A stretch of DNA of 64,000 nucleotides from JAOPZW01 sp963806015 (lineage in GTDB: Bacteria > Actinomycetota > Thermoleophilia > Solirubrobacterales > Solirubrobacteraceae): assembly GCA_963806015.1 (NCBI GenBank), contig CAWDWM010000006.1:777682-841681 (forward strand), in the 5' to 3' direction. The notes beneath the pieces are model-generated. The model ran no database searches, had not been told where the DNA came from, and saw only the letters and a program-made list of their open reading frames with translations. Positions 40,531-49,008 of this stretch are shown here, one piece after another. Numbering within the stretch: the stretch's first letter is position 1; every line of letters starts with the position of its first letter. A program made the position numbers and the translations under genes.

Positions 40531-41675
40531 TGGGAGTGGCAGACGGCACCATTGTCGGAACGACGAAGGTCGTCGATCACGGCCCGAACGGCGACAAGTG
40601 GAACCTCGTCGTCCTCGGGGATGGCTTCCGCGCGGCCGACCAGGCCGACTACACCGCGGCCGTCACGGCACTGGTCAACACGCTGAAGGCCACGGCGCCG
40701 TTCGACGGCGTCTGGGACCGAGTCAACGTCCACCGCGTCGATGTGCACTCGACCGACGCCGGCGCCGACGACCCGGCCGCCTGCGCCGACGGATCGAGCC
40801 CCGCGGGCGGCACCGCCGTGACGGCGAAGACCTACTTCGACTCCTCGTTCTGCAACTCAGGCATCCGACGACTCCTCGTCCCCGACCAGGCGCTCGGCGT
40901 CACGACCGCCAACGCCCAGGTGCCCGCCTGGGACGCGATCCTCATGATCGTCAACTCGACCGAGTTCGGCGGCTCTGGCGGCACGCTGGCGACCTACTCG
41001 CTGGCGCCGGCGGCGATCGAGATCGCCATCCACGAGATGGGTCACGCCGCGTTCGGGCTCGCCGACGAGTACGAGTACTTCACCGGCTGCGCGAGCGGCG
41101 AGGCGGGCCACGACACCCATCCGAACACCGAGCCGACCGAGCCGAACATCACGGTCGAGACCGACCGCACGAAGCTCAAGTGGCGCCATCTCGTCGACGC
41201 CGCCACCGCGATCCCGACGACCCGGAACGCCGACTGCACGAAGTGCGATCCGCAGGCGAACCCGGTCGCCGCGGACACCGTCGGGCTCTTCGAGGGCGCG
41301 CACTACTTCCACTGCGGCGCGTTCCGTCCGTCATACGACTGCCGCATGCGGACCCTCGGGGTGCCGTACTGCAAGGTGTGCCAGGAGACGATCCGCAACA
41401 AGCTCCGCCACAGCTCCAAACCGTCCTGCTTCGTCGCGACGGCGGTCTATCCCGATACCGGCCATCCCGACGTGGTGGCGCTGCGCAGCTGGCGCGACCG
41501 ACGCCTCGCGCCAAGCGCGCGCGGCCATCGCGCGATGGCTGCCGTGATGACGGTGTACGAGCGCGTCGGACCGCGCCTCGCCGGCCACGTGCGCGGGCGT
41601 CCGCGTATCGCCCGCGTGCTGCGGCTTGGCCTCTTCGCGCCGCTGGCGGGCCTGGTGCGCAGGCGCGCGCGGTGA
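40530..41675 (+). CDS. M64-family metallopeptidase with C-terminal CFI-box-like domain
   Basis: 381 residues. The first strand KWNLVVLGDGFRAADQADY is the M64 signature, and HEMGHAAFGLADEY (His168, Glu169, His172, Asp179) binds zinc. Several cysteines follow: a paired NADCTKCDPQ, then YHFHCG-like and PYCKVCQETIRNKL. The C-terminus opens with CFVATAVYPDTGHPDVVALR and continues SWRDRRLAPSARGHRAM, matching the CFI-box C-terminal domain (CFIATAAYG...LRxFRD) found on many secreted or surface proteins. There is no N-terminal signal peptide. Unlike the M64 protein near 14 kb, it carries this tail, which might serve as an anchoring or delivery signal. Confidence 0.85.
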   Translation: MGVADGTIVGTTKVVDHGPNGDKWNLVVLGDGFRAADQADYTAAVTALVNTLKATAPFDGVWDRVNVHRVDVHSTDAGADDPAACADGSSPAGGTAVTAKTYFDSSFCNSGIRRLLVPDQALGVTTANAQVPAWDAILMIVNSTEFGGSGGTLATYSLAPAAIEIAIHEMGHAAFGLADEYEYFTGCASGEAGHDTHPNTEPTEPNITVETDRTKLKWRHLVDAATAIPTTRNADCTKCDPQANPVAADTVGLFEGAHYFHCGAFRPSYDCRMRTLGVPYCKVCQETIRNKLRHSSKPSCFVATAVYPDTGHPDVVALRSWRDRRLAPSARGHRAMAAVMTVYERVGPRLAGHVRGRPRIARVLRLGLFAPLAGLVRRRAR

Positions 41676-41815
41676 CGAGCTCGCCGACGACGCGTGGGAG
41701 TTATGCACGCTTTGCATCGGAGAGTCCCTCAGACCATTTCAAATCCCCCGCAGCGCTTGCAGCCCCATGGGTCGACGGCGAGCCTGCGCGCTCGACAACG
41801 GAGGTTCGATCCCGA

Positions 41816-42523
41816 GTGAAGCACGCCCGCCTCACCGACTTGCCGCTCGAACCACGGACCGTTGCAGGCGCGCCGTCGCGGCGCAGTCATGGCAGCCCGA
41901 GCGTCCTGAGCCGCGCCGGGTGCCCCGAAGAGCGCACCGTGAAGCCGTCGCGGACGGCCATCCGCTTCGATCCCCTGCTCCCGTTCGAGACGTGGAAGGC
42001 GATCGGCCCGAGGATCGCGACGTACTCCACCGCGAGCGCCTGGTGGCTGGGCGACTGGCTTGCGTTCGGCCGGATGAAGTACGGCCGGCGCTACAAGGAG
42101 GCGATCGCGGCGACTGGACTGGACTACCAGACATTGCGCAACTACGCGGTCGTCGCGCGGCGCTTCGCACCGTCCCGCCGGCGGGACAACCTGTCGTTTC
42201 AACATCACGCCGAAGTGTGTGCCCTGAGCGACGACGACCAGGAGCTGTGGCTGGACCTCGCGGCCATGCGCGGATGGTCGAAGCGCGAGCTGCGGCGTCG
42301 GATCCGTGCGGCCAGCGATGCAGCGCCCGCATCGAGCAGCGTGCTTCGGCTCACGGTCGATGCGGACCGCGATCACCTCTGGCGCCGAGCGGCCGAACGC
42401 TGCGACTCCTCGCTGCAGACGTGGATCGAGCGGACGCTGGACGCCGCGGCCGGGGCAACGCTCGACGTGCCGGTCCTCGCCACCGGCCGAGCCGAGAGCG
42501 ACGCGCGCTCTGTTGGAGTGTGA
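41816..42523 (+). CDS. LmbU-family transcriptional regulator
   Basis: 235 residues from a GTG with GGAGG 11 bases upstream; a GTG at 41939 (194 residues) is an alternative, since conservation starts near LPFETWKAIG. Diagnostic LmbU-like core: SASAWWLGDWLAFGRMKYG, RRYKEAIAATGLDYQTLRN, YAVVARRFAPSRRRDNLSFQ, HHAEVCALSDDDQELWLDLA, then WSKRELRRRIR. LmbU activates lincomycin genes in Streptomyces lincolnensis and, as I recall, binds a palindromic CGCCGGCG core. Here no antibiotic cluster is visible, but three palindromes with that core occur in the window, one inside this gene. The C-terminal part (LRLTVDADRDHLWRRAAERC) is less conserved. Confidence 0.85.
   Translation: MKHARLTDLPLEPRTVAGAPSRRSHGSPSVLSRAGCPEERTVKPSRTAIRFDPLLPFETWKAIGPRIATYSTASAWWLGDWLAFGRMKYGRRYKEAIAATGLDYQTLRNYAVVARRFAPSRRRDNLSFQHHAEVCALSDDDQELWLDLAAMRGWSKRELRRRIRAASDAAPASSSVLRLTVDADRDHLWRRAAERCDSSLQTWIERTLDAAAGATLDVPVLATGRAESDARSVGV
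42172..42187 (+). repeat. 16-bp perfect palindrome, copy 3, inside the LmbU-like gene
   Basis: GTCCCGCCGGCGGGAC encodes the conserved SRRRD of the LmbU-like protein. It is identical to the core of the copies at 17.9 and 40.0 kb, which lie outside this gene. Confidence 0.8.
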
Positions 42524-42541
42524 AGGAGGCGGAGGTCCGCC

Positions 42542-43708
42542 ATGACCGTCGATACGCAGTGGGCGCAGCGCAACCTTGGGATGGACCCGCGCGATGCGTC
42601 GCCGCCCGAGGCGAAGGCGGCCACCGCGACCGAGGACGGTGCCGCGATCCAGCGCGAGCTGATCGACTTCGACTCCGAGAGCCAGGACCTGCCGGCGTTC
42701 GCCAAGGCGGCCACCGCCGCGGTCTCGATCGGACTGTCGCACTTCGTCGACATCCCGTGGCCGGAGGGCTTGGCGCCGACTCCCGGACCCCGGCCAAAAG
42801 GAGCCGCGCTCCCAGCCGCGGACGTTCTGATCGTCACGTGGACCGTTGATGAAGGGCACGCGCTCAGCCGCGTCCTGACCCCAGCCTTCGACAGCCAGCC
42901 GCCGACGCCGGCCAACGCCGCCAAGCCCGGCATGGGCCATTGGAAGCCGTACACGAAGAACTACGCCGACATCGCCGCCGACATGCAGCCCGGGTGTCCG
43001 GCCCGCAACGCCAAGCGCCTGGGGACCTACTGGACGACCCGCATCGGGCCCCGCCGTGTGACGTTGTTCAAGTCCGACTCACACATGTCGCAGGACGGTC
43101 CAAAGCTCCCGAACGCAACGGTGTGGCAGCAGATCATCGAGGACTGCAGACCGGACTGGGTGATCACGACGGGCACCGGTGGCGGGATCGGCCCGGACTC
43201 CGAGGTCGGTGACGTCGTCGTCAGCCGCTTCGTGACGTTCGATTGCCAGCGCAACTTCGTCAAGCTCAACGCCAAGACCTATGCGTGCCACGACGACGCG
43301 CCGGACGCGCGCTTCGCGGAGGCCAGCTCGCTGTTTGGCGCCAACGCCCGGTTCCTGCCGTCCGACAACAAGCATGCGCCCCAGATCATCCATGCACCGT
43401 CCGCGCAGGCCGGGGTGCTGACCACCGACTTCTTCGGCTTTGACAACAGCGATGACACCTACCAGCTTGCAGGCAAGGGCGGCCTTTCGGAGATGGGTGA
43501 CGCCGTCCTGGGCATGGTGTGCAAGAAGATGGGAGCGAACGCGCCGCGGTACGTCATGGTCCGCAACGTCTCAGATCCGCAGATCGACTCGAGCGGCCTG
43601 ACGCTCGGACAGCAGACCAGGCTGGCGGGAGACATCTACAAGGCATACGGTCGCTGGAGCACGGTCTGCAGCGCCATCGTCTGCTGGGCCATCGTCGCGG
43701 GCCTTTGA
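42542..43708 (+). CDS. nucleoside-phosphorylase-superfamily protein
   Basis: 388 residues with a strong AAGGAGG ribosome site. The N-terminal about 90 residues are variable. The core reads DVLIVTWTVDEGHALSRVL, then DWVITTGTGGGIGPDSEVGD (the phosphate-binding TGTGGG/EVGDVVV block), FVTFDCQRNFVKLN, a segment TDFFGFDNSDDTYQLAG and GLSEMGDAVLGMVCKKM with VMVRNVSDPQID, the nucleoside-binding E-M-x and S-D pattern of PNP/MTAN enzymes. Stand-alone proteins of this group include nucleosidases; related domains also occur as effectors in stress or defence systems. It follows the LmbU gene by 18 bases and is probably cotranscribed. Confidence 0.75.
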   Translation: MTVDTQWAQRNLGMDPRDASPPEAKAATATEDGAAIQRELIDFDSESQDLPAFAKAATAAVSIGLSHFVDIPWPEGLAPTPGPRPKGAALPAADVLIVTWTVDEGHALSRVLTPAFDSQPPTPANAAKPGMGHWKPYTKNYADIAADMQPGCPARNAKRLGTYWTTRIGPRRVTLFKSDSHMSQDGPKLPNATVWQQIIEDCRPDWVITTGTGGGIGPDSEVGDVVVSRFVTFDCQRNFVKLNAKTYACHDDAPDARFAEASSLFGANARFLPSDNKHAPQIIHAPSAQAGVLTTDFFGFDNSDDTYQLAGKGGLSEMGDAVLGMVCKKMGANAPRYVMVRNVSDPQIDSSGLTLGQQTRLAGDIYKAYGRWSTVCSAIVCWAIVAGL

Positions 43709-43915
43709 ACAGCGCCGTCAAGCCCGCCCCGGCTCAATCAAGTCTTGCGGGGTTGCGGTCGATGGGTTGGTGGACGGTTGTTGATCGAGCCGACGTCTGT
43801 GGTTGGGCGCTGACCCCTTTGTCCTTCGTCTGAGCCGGCCCCGCGCTGTCGTGGCCGGGCGGCAAGGGACGTGTTGCGGCCGTGTGCTGCGTGCCGCATC
43901 GACTTAGGAGACGCG

Positions 43916-45727
43916 ATGTCTGACCGAGGTGCTGGGCCGTTGGGACTTCGGCAAGCTCGAGCGATCGCCGGCGGGTCGTGCCGGGCGTGGGTGCTCGGGG
44001 TGGTGGTTGGGGTGGTGTTCTTGGCCGGCGCGTCGGCGGCGTCGGCAGCGCCCGCGTTCACGCAGGTCGGCACCGCCAGCACCGGGGCCGGCAGCAACCC
44101 GCGCGCGGTGGATTTCAGTCCGGATGGGGGGCTGCTCGCGACCGTCAACCACGGCACCACCACGGTGTCGATGTTCTCGGTGAACGCCGCGGGCGGGCTG
44201 ACCCAGGTCGGCACCGCCCCGACCGGCGCTGACCCGTGGTCGGTGGCGTTCAGTCCAGACGGGACACTGCTCGCGACCGCCAGCTTCACCGACAGCACGG
44301 TGTGGGTGTATTCGGTGGCCGCCGTGGGTGGGCTGACGCCGGTCGGCACCACCTTCACCGGGACCGACAGCAACCCGATCGCCTTGGCCTTCAGTCCGGA
44401 CGGGCGAGTGCTCGCGACCGGCAACTACGGCGCCGACACGGTGTCGATGTTCTCGGTGTCCCCGGGCGGTGCGCTGACCCAGGTCGGTGCGCCGACGGAC
44501 GCCCACTACGGCCCGCAGTCGGTGAAGTTCAGCCCGGGCGGGGGGCTGCTCGCGACCGCCAACGCCGCCACCGGCGATGTGTCGGTGTTCTCCGTGTCCG
44601 TCGGGGGTGCGCTGACCCCGGTCGCCACCACCCCGACCGGCAGTAACTCCACCTCGGTGGCGTTCAGTCCAGACGGGCGACTGCTGGCGACCGCCAACTA
44701 CAACGTCGATACGTTGTCGATGTTCTCCGTTTCCCCCGGGGGCGCGCTGACCCCGGTCGCTACGACCCAGACCGCGCCCGGCAGCCACCCGGACTCGCTG
44801 GCGTTCAGTCCGGACGGGCGGCTGCTCGCGACCGCCAACGGCAACGACGACACGATGTCGATCTTCTCGGTGTCCGCCGGGGGTGCGCTGACCGAGGTCG
44901 GCACCCCGACCACGACCGACGACGGTCCGGTGCTGGTGGCGTTCAGTCGGGACGGGGGGCTGCTCGCGACCGCCAACTACAGCGCCAACACGGTGTCGGT
45001 GTTCGCCGGTGGCGTCCCGGCGGCAAAGATCACTGCTCCGGCCGACGGGCGGACCTACCCGCCAAATCAGGCGGTCGCGACCAGCTTCGCGTGCACCGAC
45101 CCCCCGGGCGCACCCGGGATCAGCTCGTGCACGGACTCAAACGGCGCCGCGGGCCCTTCCGGGACGCTCGATACCTCGACCCTGGGAGCGCACGCCTACA
45201 CCGTCACCGCGGCCAGCAACGACACCCTGACCACCAGCACCACGATCCACTACACCGTCACCGCCCAACCGACGACCACCAGCCCACCGACGGAAACGAC
45301 GACCACCACTCCACCGACGCCGACCACACCGTCGACTCCGCCGGTCCAGGCACGGATCACGAGGATCTCGGCGACCGCCAGCACGATCGTGTGGTGCCAC
45401 GGCGCCGGCTGCCGGTACCCCCTCACCCGTCTGCGGTTCTCGCTCAAGCGCGCCACCAGCGTCCGCCTCGTGCTGCGCACCCGCGCGCACGGCCATTACA
45501 GGCGGGTCGCGACCACCATCGTGCACGGCCACCGGGGCTTCAACCAGGACCGGATCGCCGGACGCTGGCACGAGGGCCTCAACCACGACCGGCTCGCCGG
45601 ACGCTGGCACGGACACTTGTTCGGTGTCGGGCCGGTGCAGATCCTCGTCCAGATCCCGCAAGGTGATCACTGGACAACGAAAGCGACCATCCGGTTGACC
45701 GTGCGCCACATCCATCGGCAGGGGTGA
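43916..45727 (+). CDS. secreted YncE/lactonase-like beta-propeller protein
   Basis: 603 residues, GGAG 6 bases before the ATG. A long N-region ends in a signal segment (VLGVVVGVVFLAGASAASAA). Residues about 45-365 hold about seven repeats of the form FSPDGxLLATANxxxxTVSMFSV-GGALTxVG, each a beta-propeller blade as in YncE or 6-phosphogluconolactonase-like proteins. Then come a short Ig-like part with Cys pairs (FACTDPPG, ISSCTD), a Thr/Pro-rich linker (TTTSPPTETTTTTPPTPTTP) and a C-terminal basic domain with RLRFSLKRATSVRLVLRTRA. Probably an extracellular recognition protein. It converges on the beta-helix gene, with 19 bases between stops. Confidence 0.82.
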   Translation: MSDRGAGPLGLRQARAIAGGSCRAWVLGVVVGVVFLAGASAASAAPAFTQVGTASTGAGSNPRAVDFSPDGGLLATVNHGTTTVSMFSVNAAGGLTQVGTAPTGADPWSVAFSPDGTLLATASFTDSTVWVYSVAAVGGLTPVGTTFTGTDSNPIALAFSPDGRVLATGNYGADTVSMFSVSPGGALTQVGAPTDAHYGPQSVKFSPGGGLLATANAATGDVSVFSVSVGGALTPVATTPTGSNSTSVAFSPDGRLLATANYNVDTLSMFSVSPGGALTPVATTQTAPGSHPDSLAFSPDGRLLATANGNDDTMSIFSVSAGGALTEVGTPTTTDDGPVLVAFSRDGGLLATANYSANTVSVFAGGVPAAKITAPADGRTYPPNQAVATSFACTDPPGAPGISSCTDSNGAAGPSGTLDTSTLGAHAYTVTAASNDTLTTSTTIHYTVTAQPTTTSPPTETTTTTPPTPTTPSTPPVQARITRISATASTIVWCHGAGCRYPLTRLRFSLKRATSVRLVLRTRAHGHYRRVATTIVHGHRGFNQDRIAGRWHEGLNHDRLAGRWHGHLFGVGPVQILVQIPQGDHWTTKATIRLTVRHIHRQG

Positions 45728-45746
45728 CACGGTATGACCGGAGGGC

Positions 45747-47585
45747 TCAGGACTGCGCGACGCTGACCTGCTTGAGGATCGTCGCCTTGTCGCCGTCGGC
45801 GTCCGTCACCGTCAGACGGACGTACTTGATGCCCACCCCCTGGAAGGTGAACGGCAGGATCCTGCCGCTGCCCAGCGGCCACTGGCCGCCGGCCGGGCCA
45901 TCGTTGCCGTCGTCGACCCAGGCGTACGTGCACGGTGTGTCGGCGCACGTCGAGCTCGAAGCGTCGAACGTGACCGCCCGTCCGGTGACCGGCGCCGCCG
46001 GGCTGTAGACGAAGGCGGCGACGGGCTGACGATCGGTCGGCGGGGGCGTGCTCGCGCCCGTGACCGTCCACGCGTACGACGCGGGCGAGCCGTCGCTGTT
46101 GCCCGCCGGATCGGTGGCGCGCACGATGAACGTGTGCGAGCCCGTGCTCAGCCCGCTGTAGCTCCTCGGGCTCGTGCATGCCGCGTAGGGGCTGTAGTCG
46201 AGCCTGCACTGGAACGTCGAGCCCGACTGGGTGGCGGTGAACGAGAACGACGCGCTCGTCGATGCCGTCGACGAGCCGGGGCCGGAGGTGATCGTCGTGT
46301 CCGGAGGCGTCGTGTCGCCGCTCGGGGGAGACGTGGCGGCGGTACTCGTGCCCGGGCCGTATCGCTGGTCGGCGACGCGCCAGGTGACACCGCGCCCATT
46401 GGACTGGCGGTAGTCGTTGTTGGCCGCGTCGATGAACGTCGGCGAGCAGACCGAGGTCAGGCCGGTCGACGGGAAGCCGCTGCCGCCGCAGTACGTGTTG
46501 TTCGACGCGCTGTAGCCGACGCTCGTCAGCCCGCTGGCGTCGGAGTTGAGGTTGGCGAACACGTTGTCGGAGAACACGGTCGGGCCGCCCCAGCCGGAGC
46601 CCCGCAGGATGGAGTTGCCGCCGCCGCTGCCCGGCCACACGGTGTTGTGGCGGATGCTGACGTTCTTCACCGGGCCGTAGACCTGGAACGGCGAGAGCTG
46701 CCAGTTGGGGCACAGCGACGTCGGATCGCACGGCACGTTCTGGCGCACGACGAGGTTGTCCTCGAACACCAGGCCGTCGATGGCGGTCGGCTGGTCCTTG
46801 ACGAAGAAGCCCTGGCCGCCGAAGTCGTGGATGTAGTTCTTGCGGAAGTACAGGTGGTCGCCGCCCCACACGGTCTGGAAGACGTCGTCGTGGTGGCCCC
46901 ACTCGACGTTGCCGACGAACTCGTTGCCCTCGATCAGCAGGCCGTAGGGGTCGGCGTCGGGGCCGTCGTGGTAGATGTTGGCCTGGATCTGGTCCTCGTT
47001 GAAGCTGCCCTGGAAGCGGTTGCCGGTGATCGTCACGTCGTTGCAGTCGTTCGTCGTGCTGCCGGGGCAGACGTAGACGCCGTAGCTGCTGCGCGTCCCG
47101 ACCAGCAGGTTGTGGCTGACGGTCACCCCGGTCGACCCGGGCTGGACGTTGACCGGGCCGCCCTGGACCTTGAACTGGGCGAGCGTGATGTAGCTGCCGC
47201 CGACCGTCGCGCTGGTGATCGTCGCCCTGCCGGCGTTCTGGGCCTGGACCGTCACGCCCGGCGCGGTCTTGGCAGCGCTGACGCTGAGACTCCCGTAGCT
47301 GCCATCGGTGAGGCACACGACGGAGCCCGACGCCGCCGAGCTGACCGCGGTCGACGCCGCGCTGGTGCTGGATACGGTCGTGGTGCACGTCGCGGAGTAG
47401 CCGGCGGCCGGCGTGAAGACGGCCATGAGGGCCAGCGCCAGGACCACACTCAGGCCCAGCAGCGCTGAGCGAGGTGTTCGTACCGGCGTCAGCGACGTGG
47501 CGGGTGTAGGGCCGCGCATCGATGCGCGTGCCGACAGCATTCTCGTGGCGCGGGCAGCGCCATCTCTTCCGAGGTACCGGATCAT
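45747..47585 (-). CDS. secreted right-handed beta-helix protein with PKD domain
   Basis: 612 residues from an ATG preceded by AAGGGAG; a later ATG at 47516 directly before the signal peptide (ALLGLSVVLALALMAVFTPA) is equally possible. Residues about 110-430 are beta-helix repeats with GVTVSHNLLVG, DVTITGNRFQGSFNEDQIQA, YGLLIEGNEFVGN, NVSIRHNTVW, as in polysaccharide lyases. A domain with FQCRLDYSPYAACTSPRSYS and GSHTFIVRATDPAGN follows. The end is a PKD-like domain (RAVTFDASSSTCADTPCTYAW, YVRLTVTDADGD). Likely an extracellular polysaccharide-binding or -degrading protein; no catalytic residues identified. Confidence 0.8.
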   Translation of the reverse strand: MIRYLGRDGAARATRMLSARASMRGPTPATSLTPVRTPRSALLGLSVVLALALMAVFTPAAGYSATCTTTVSSTSAASTAVSSAASGSVVCLTDGSYGSLSVSAAKTAPGVTVQAQNAGRATITSATVGGSYITLAQFKVQGGPVNVQPGSTGVTVSHNLLVGTRSSYGVYVCPGSTTNDCNDVTITGNRFQGSFNEDQIQANIYHDGPDADPYGLLIEGNEFVGNVEWGHHDDVFQTVWGGDHLYFRKNYIHDFGGQGFFVKDQPTAIDGLVFEDNLVVRQNVPCDPTSLCPNWQLSPFQVYGPVKNVSIRHNTVWPGSGGGNSILRGSGWGGPTVFSDNVFANLNSDASGLTSVGYSASNNTYCGGSGFPSTGLTSVCSPTFIDAANNDYRQSNGRGVTWRVADQRYGPGTSTAATSPPSGDTTPPDTTITSGPGSSTASTSASFSFTATQSGSTFQCRLDYSPYAACTSPRSYSGLSTGSHTFIVRATDPAGNSDGSPASYAWTVTGASTPPPTDRQPVAAFVYSPAAPVTGRAVTFDASSSTCADTPCTYAWVDDGNDGPAGGQWPLGSGRILPFTFQGVGIKYVRLTVTDADGDKATILKQVSVAQS

Positions 47586-48020
47586 GGGGGAACTCCCTTG
47601 GGGGGGACTGTGTCTGTCCACTGCCCACGGGCATGGTTCGCGGCCGGACCGCGGATCGGTGCCACCAACGCACCGCGCAGAACCAGTACTCGGGAGCAAC
47701 AGATCGGACGGGCCCACGCCCTAGGCCCCTTCTCCGACTGTCCGGTGCCCCGCTCGCCGCTCCCGCGGAGTCGCGATAAGCGATGCATGGCAGCATGCGG
47801 GCGCCGGGCGGCGAAGAAACTAGCACAGCACGCGAAGCCCGCCGTAGCGCGGACGCGCCAGGAGGTGCACCCCGCGGCGACGATCCGTGGTGCGCCAGCC
47901 GACGCTCCGGGAACCGGAAGAGCGTCGTTGTCCGGCGCTTTCGGCGCCCGAACGACACGGTCTTCACCTGAGGCGCCGCGCTTACACGAACGTTAAGTCG
48001 GTGGATGTAGCGTCGCGCCC
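47586..48020. other. gene-free stretch between the beta-helix gene and the permease
   Basis: No frame here has convincing coding character or a good start. It must hold the promoters of the two divergent genes. A hairpin CCCC-TGA-GGGG lies at its permease end (48018-48028), close to the likely start, and could mask a ribosome site. The leader of the beta-helix mRNA would be long (over 150 bases) and GC-rich with several self-complementary runs, but I recognise no riboswitch class. Confidence 0.4.
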
Positions 48021-48074
48021 CTGAGGGGTGCAGGGATATCGTTCCGGGCGTACGTCGCGCGTCGCGTCGCCGCC

Positions 48075-48965
48075 GTGGTCGTCGTCGTGCTGGTCACGCC
48101 CTCGCTGACCTACGTCCTCTTCGGCTCCCTGCGGGAGGACGTGCCGGTCACCGACAAGGCCGCGCAGTTGCCGGGCTACCTGTCGGACACGTTCCTGCAC
48201 ATGGACTTCGGCTACGCCCCGAGGTTCCACAAGCCGCGCGGTCAGGTCCTGCTCGACACGATGCCCGTCGACATCGCGCTGCTCATCGGCTCACTCGTCT
48301 GCGGCGTGGTCATCGGTCTCGCGGCCGGCCTCGTCGGCGGGGCGCACCGTCGCAGCGCCGCCGACCGGGCGCTCGCCGTGGGCAGTGCCATCGGGATGAG
48401 CATGCCCGTGTACTGGTTCAGCTCGATCGCGCTCGTGCTGTTTGCCCCGCAGTCGGGCTACGTGCTCCAGATCCCGTTCATGTCCTGGTACGGCGGCTAC
48501 GTCCCCTTCGCCGTCAGTCCGGTGAACTGGCTGCAGTCGCTGTGGGTGCCGTGGCTCGTCCTGGCTGCGCCGCTGGCGGCGATGGTCTACCGGATGACCC
48601 GCGCCTCGCTGGCGGAGGCGCTCGACGAGGACTTCATCCGCACGGCGCGCGCCAAGGGCCTGCGCGAGCGGGTCGTCGTACACCGCCATGCGTTGCGCGC
48701 CGCGTTGACACCGGTCATCGGGCTGGTCTCCGTCAACGTCGCGCTGCTGGTCACGAACGTCATCGTCATCGAGCGCGCGTTCAATCTCCCCGGCTTCTTC
48801 CAGGTGGCCAGCATCGGCCAGGGCAATGGTCTGGACGACAAGGAGCGCCATATCTCGGCCGACGACGTCCAGGCGCTGATCGTCGAAGTGTCGCTGCTGA
48901 TCGCGCTGACGATGTTCCTGGCCGACGTGCTGCGCGCCAAGCTCGACCCGCGGGAGCGGAGGTAA
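48075..48965 (+). CDS. OppB/DppB-like ABC transporter permease, orphan
   Basis: At least 296 residues. The frame is open upstream and reads SFRAYVARRVAAVVVVVLVT before the first helix, so the real start is probably upstream (around 48021-48040, where only rare start codons are in frame). Binding-protein-dependent permease features: helices LLIGSLVCGVVIGLAAGLVG, WFSSIALVLFAPQSGYVLQI, the EAA loop LDEDFIRTARAKGLRERVVV and HALRAALTPVIGLVSVNVAL, and a proper family-like C-terminus DVLRAKLDPRERR. The partner permease, binding protein and ATPases are absent: the TAATG at its end leads straight into a tRNA remnant. The operon seems to be cut there. Confidence 0.8.
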   Translation: MVVVVLVTPSLTYVLFGSLREDVPVTDKAAQLPGYLSDTFLHMDFGYAPRFHKPRGQVLLDTMPVDIALLIGSLVCGVVIGLAAGLVGGAHRRSAADRALAVGSAIGMSMPVYWFSSIALVLFAPQSGYVLQIPFMSWYGGYVPFAVSPVNWLQSLWVPWLVLAAPLAAMVYRMTRASLAEALDEDFIRTARAKGLRERVVVHRHALRAALTPVIGLVSVNVALLVTNVIVIERAFNLPGFFQVASIGQGNGLDDKERHISADDVQALIVEVSLLIALTMFLADVLRAKLDPRERR

Positions 48966-48966
48966 T

Positions 48967-49008
48967 GGGCGCGGCGGGTTTCGAACCTGCGACCTCTCGC
49001 GTGTGAGG
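48967..49008 (-). pseudogene. tRNA 3'-end remnant (tRNA-Val-like), possible attachment site
   Basis: On the minus strand, GGTCGCAGGTTCGAAACCCG is a T-arm, followed by acceptor strand CGCGCCC and discriminator A. Upstream, CTCACAC resembles an anticodon loop with CAC (Val). The 5' half (acceptor GGGCGCG, D-arm) is missing, and the T-stem has one A-C mismatch, so it is not a working gene. The plus strand reads GFEPATSRV, a familiar false peptide from tRNA ends. Such fragments often mark integration sites of mobile islands. Confidence 0.6.

Noticed and set aside
41719..41830. tRNA-like pieces (TTCAAATCCC and GGTTCGATCCC)
   Set aside because: Flanking bases do not form T-stems or acceptor stems, and no matching 5' half is present; chance resemblance.
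47598..47996. Plus-strand ORF in the gap upstream of the permease
   Set aside because: No ribosome site, mixed third-position composition and no motif; treated as non-coding leader/promoter DNA.
48965..49006. Small plus-strand ORF reading MGAAGFEPATSRV
   Set aside because: This peptide is the reverse reading of a tRNA 3' end, not a protein gene.
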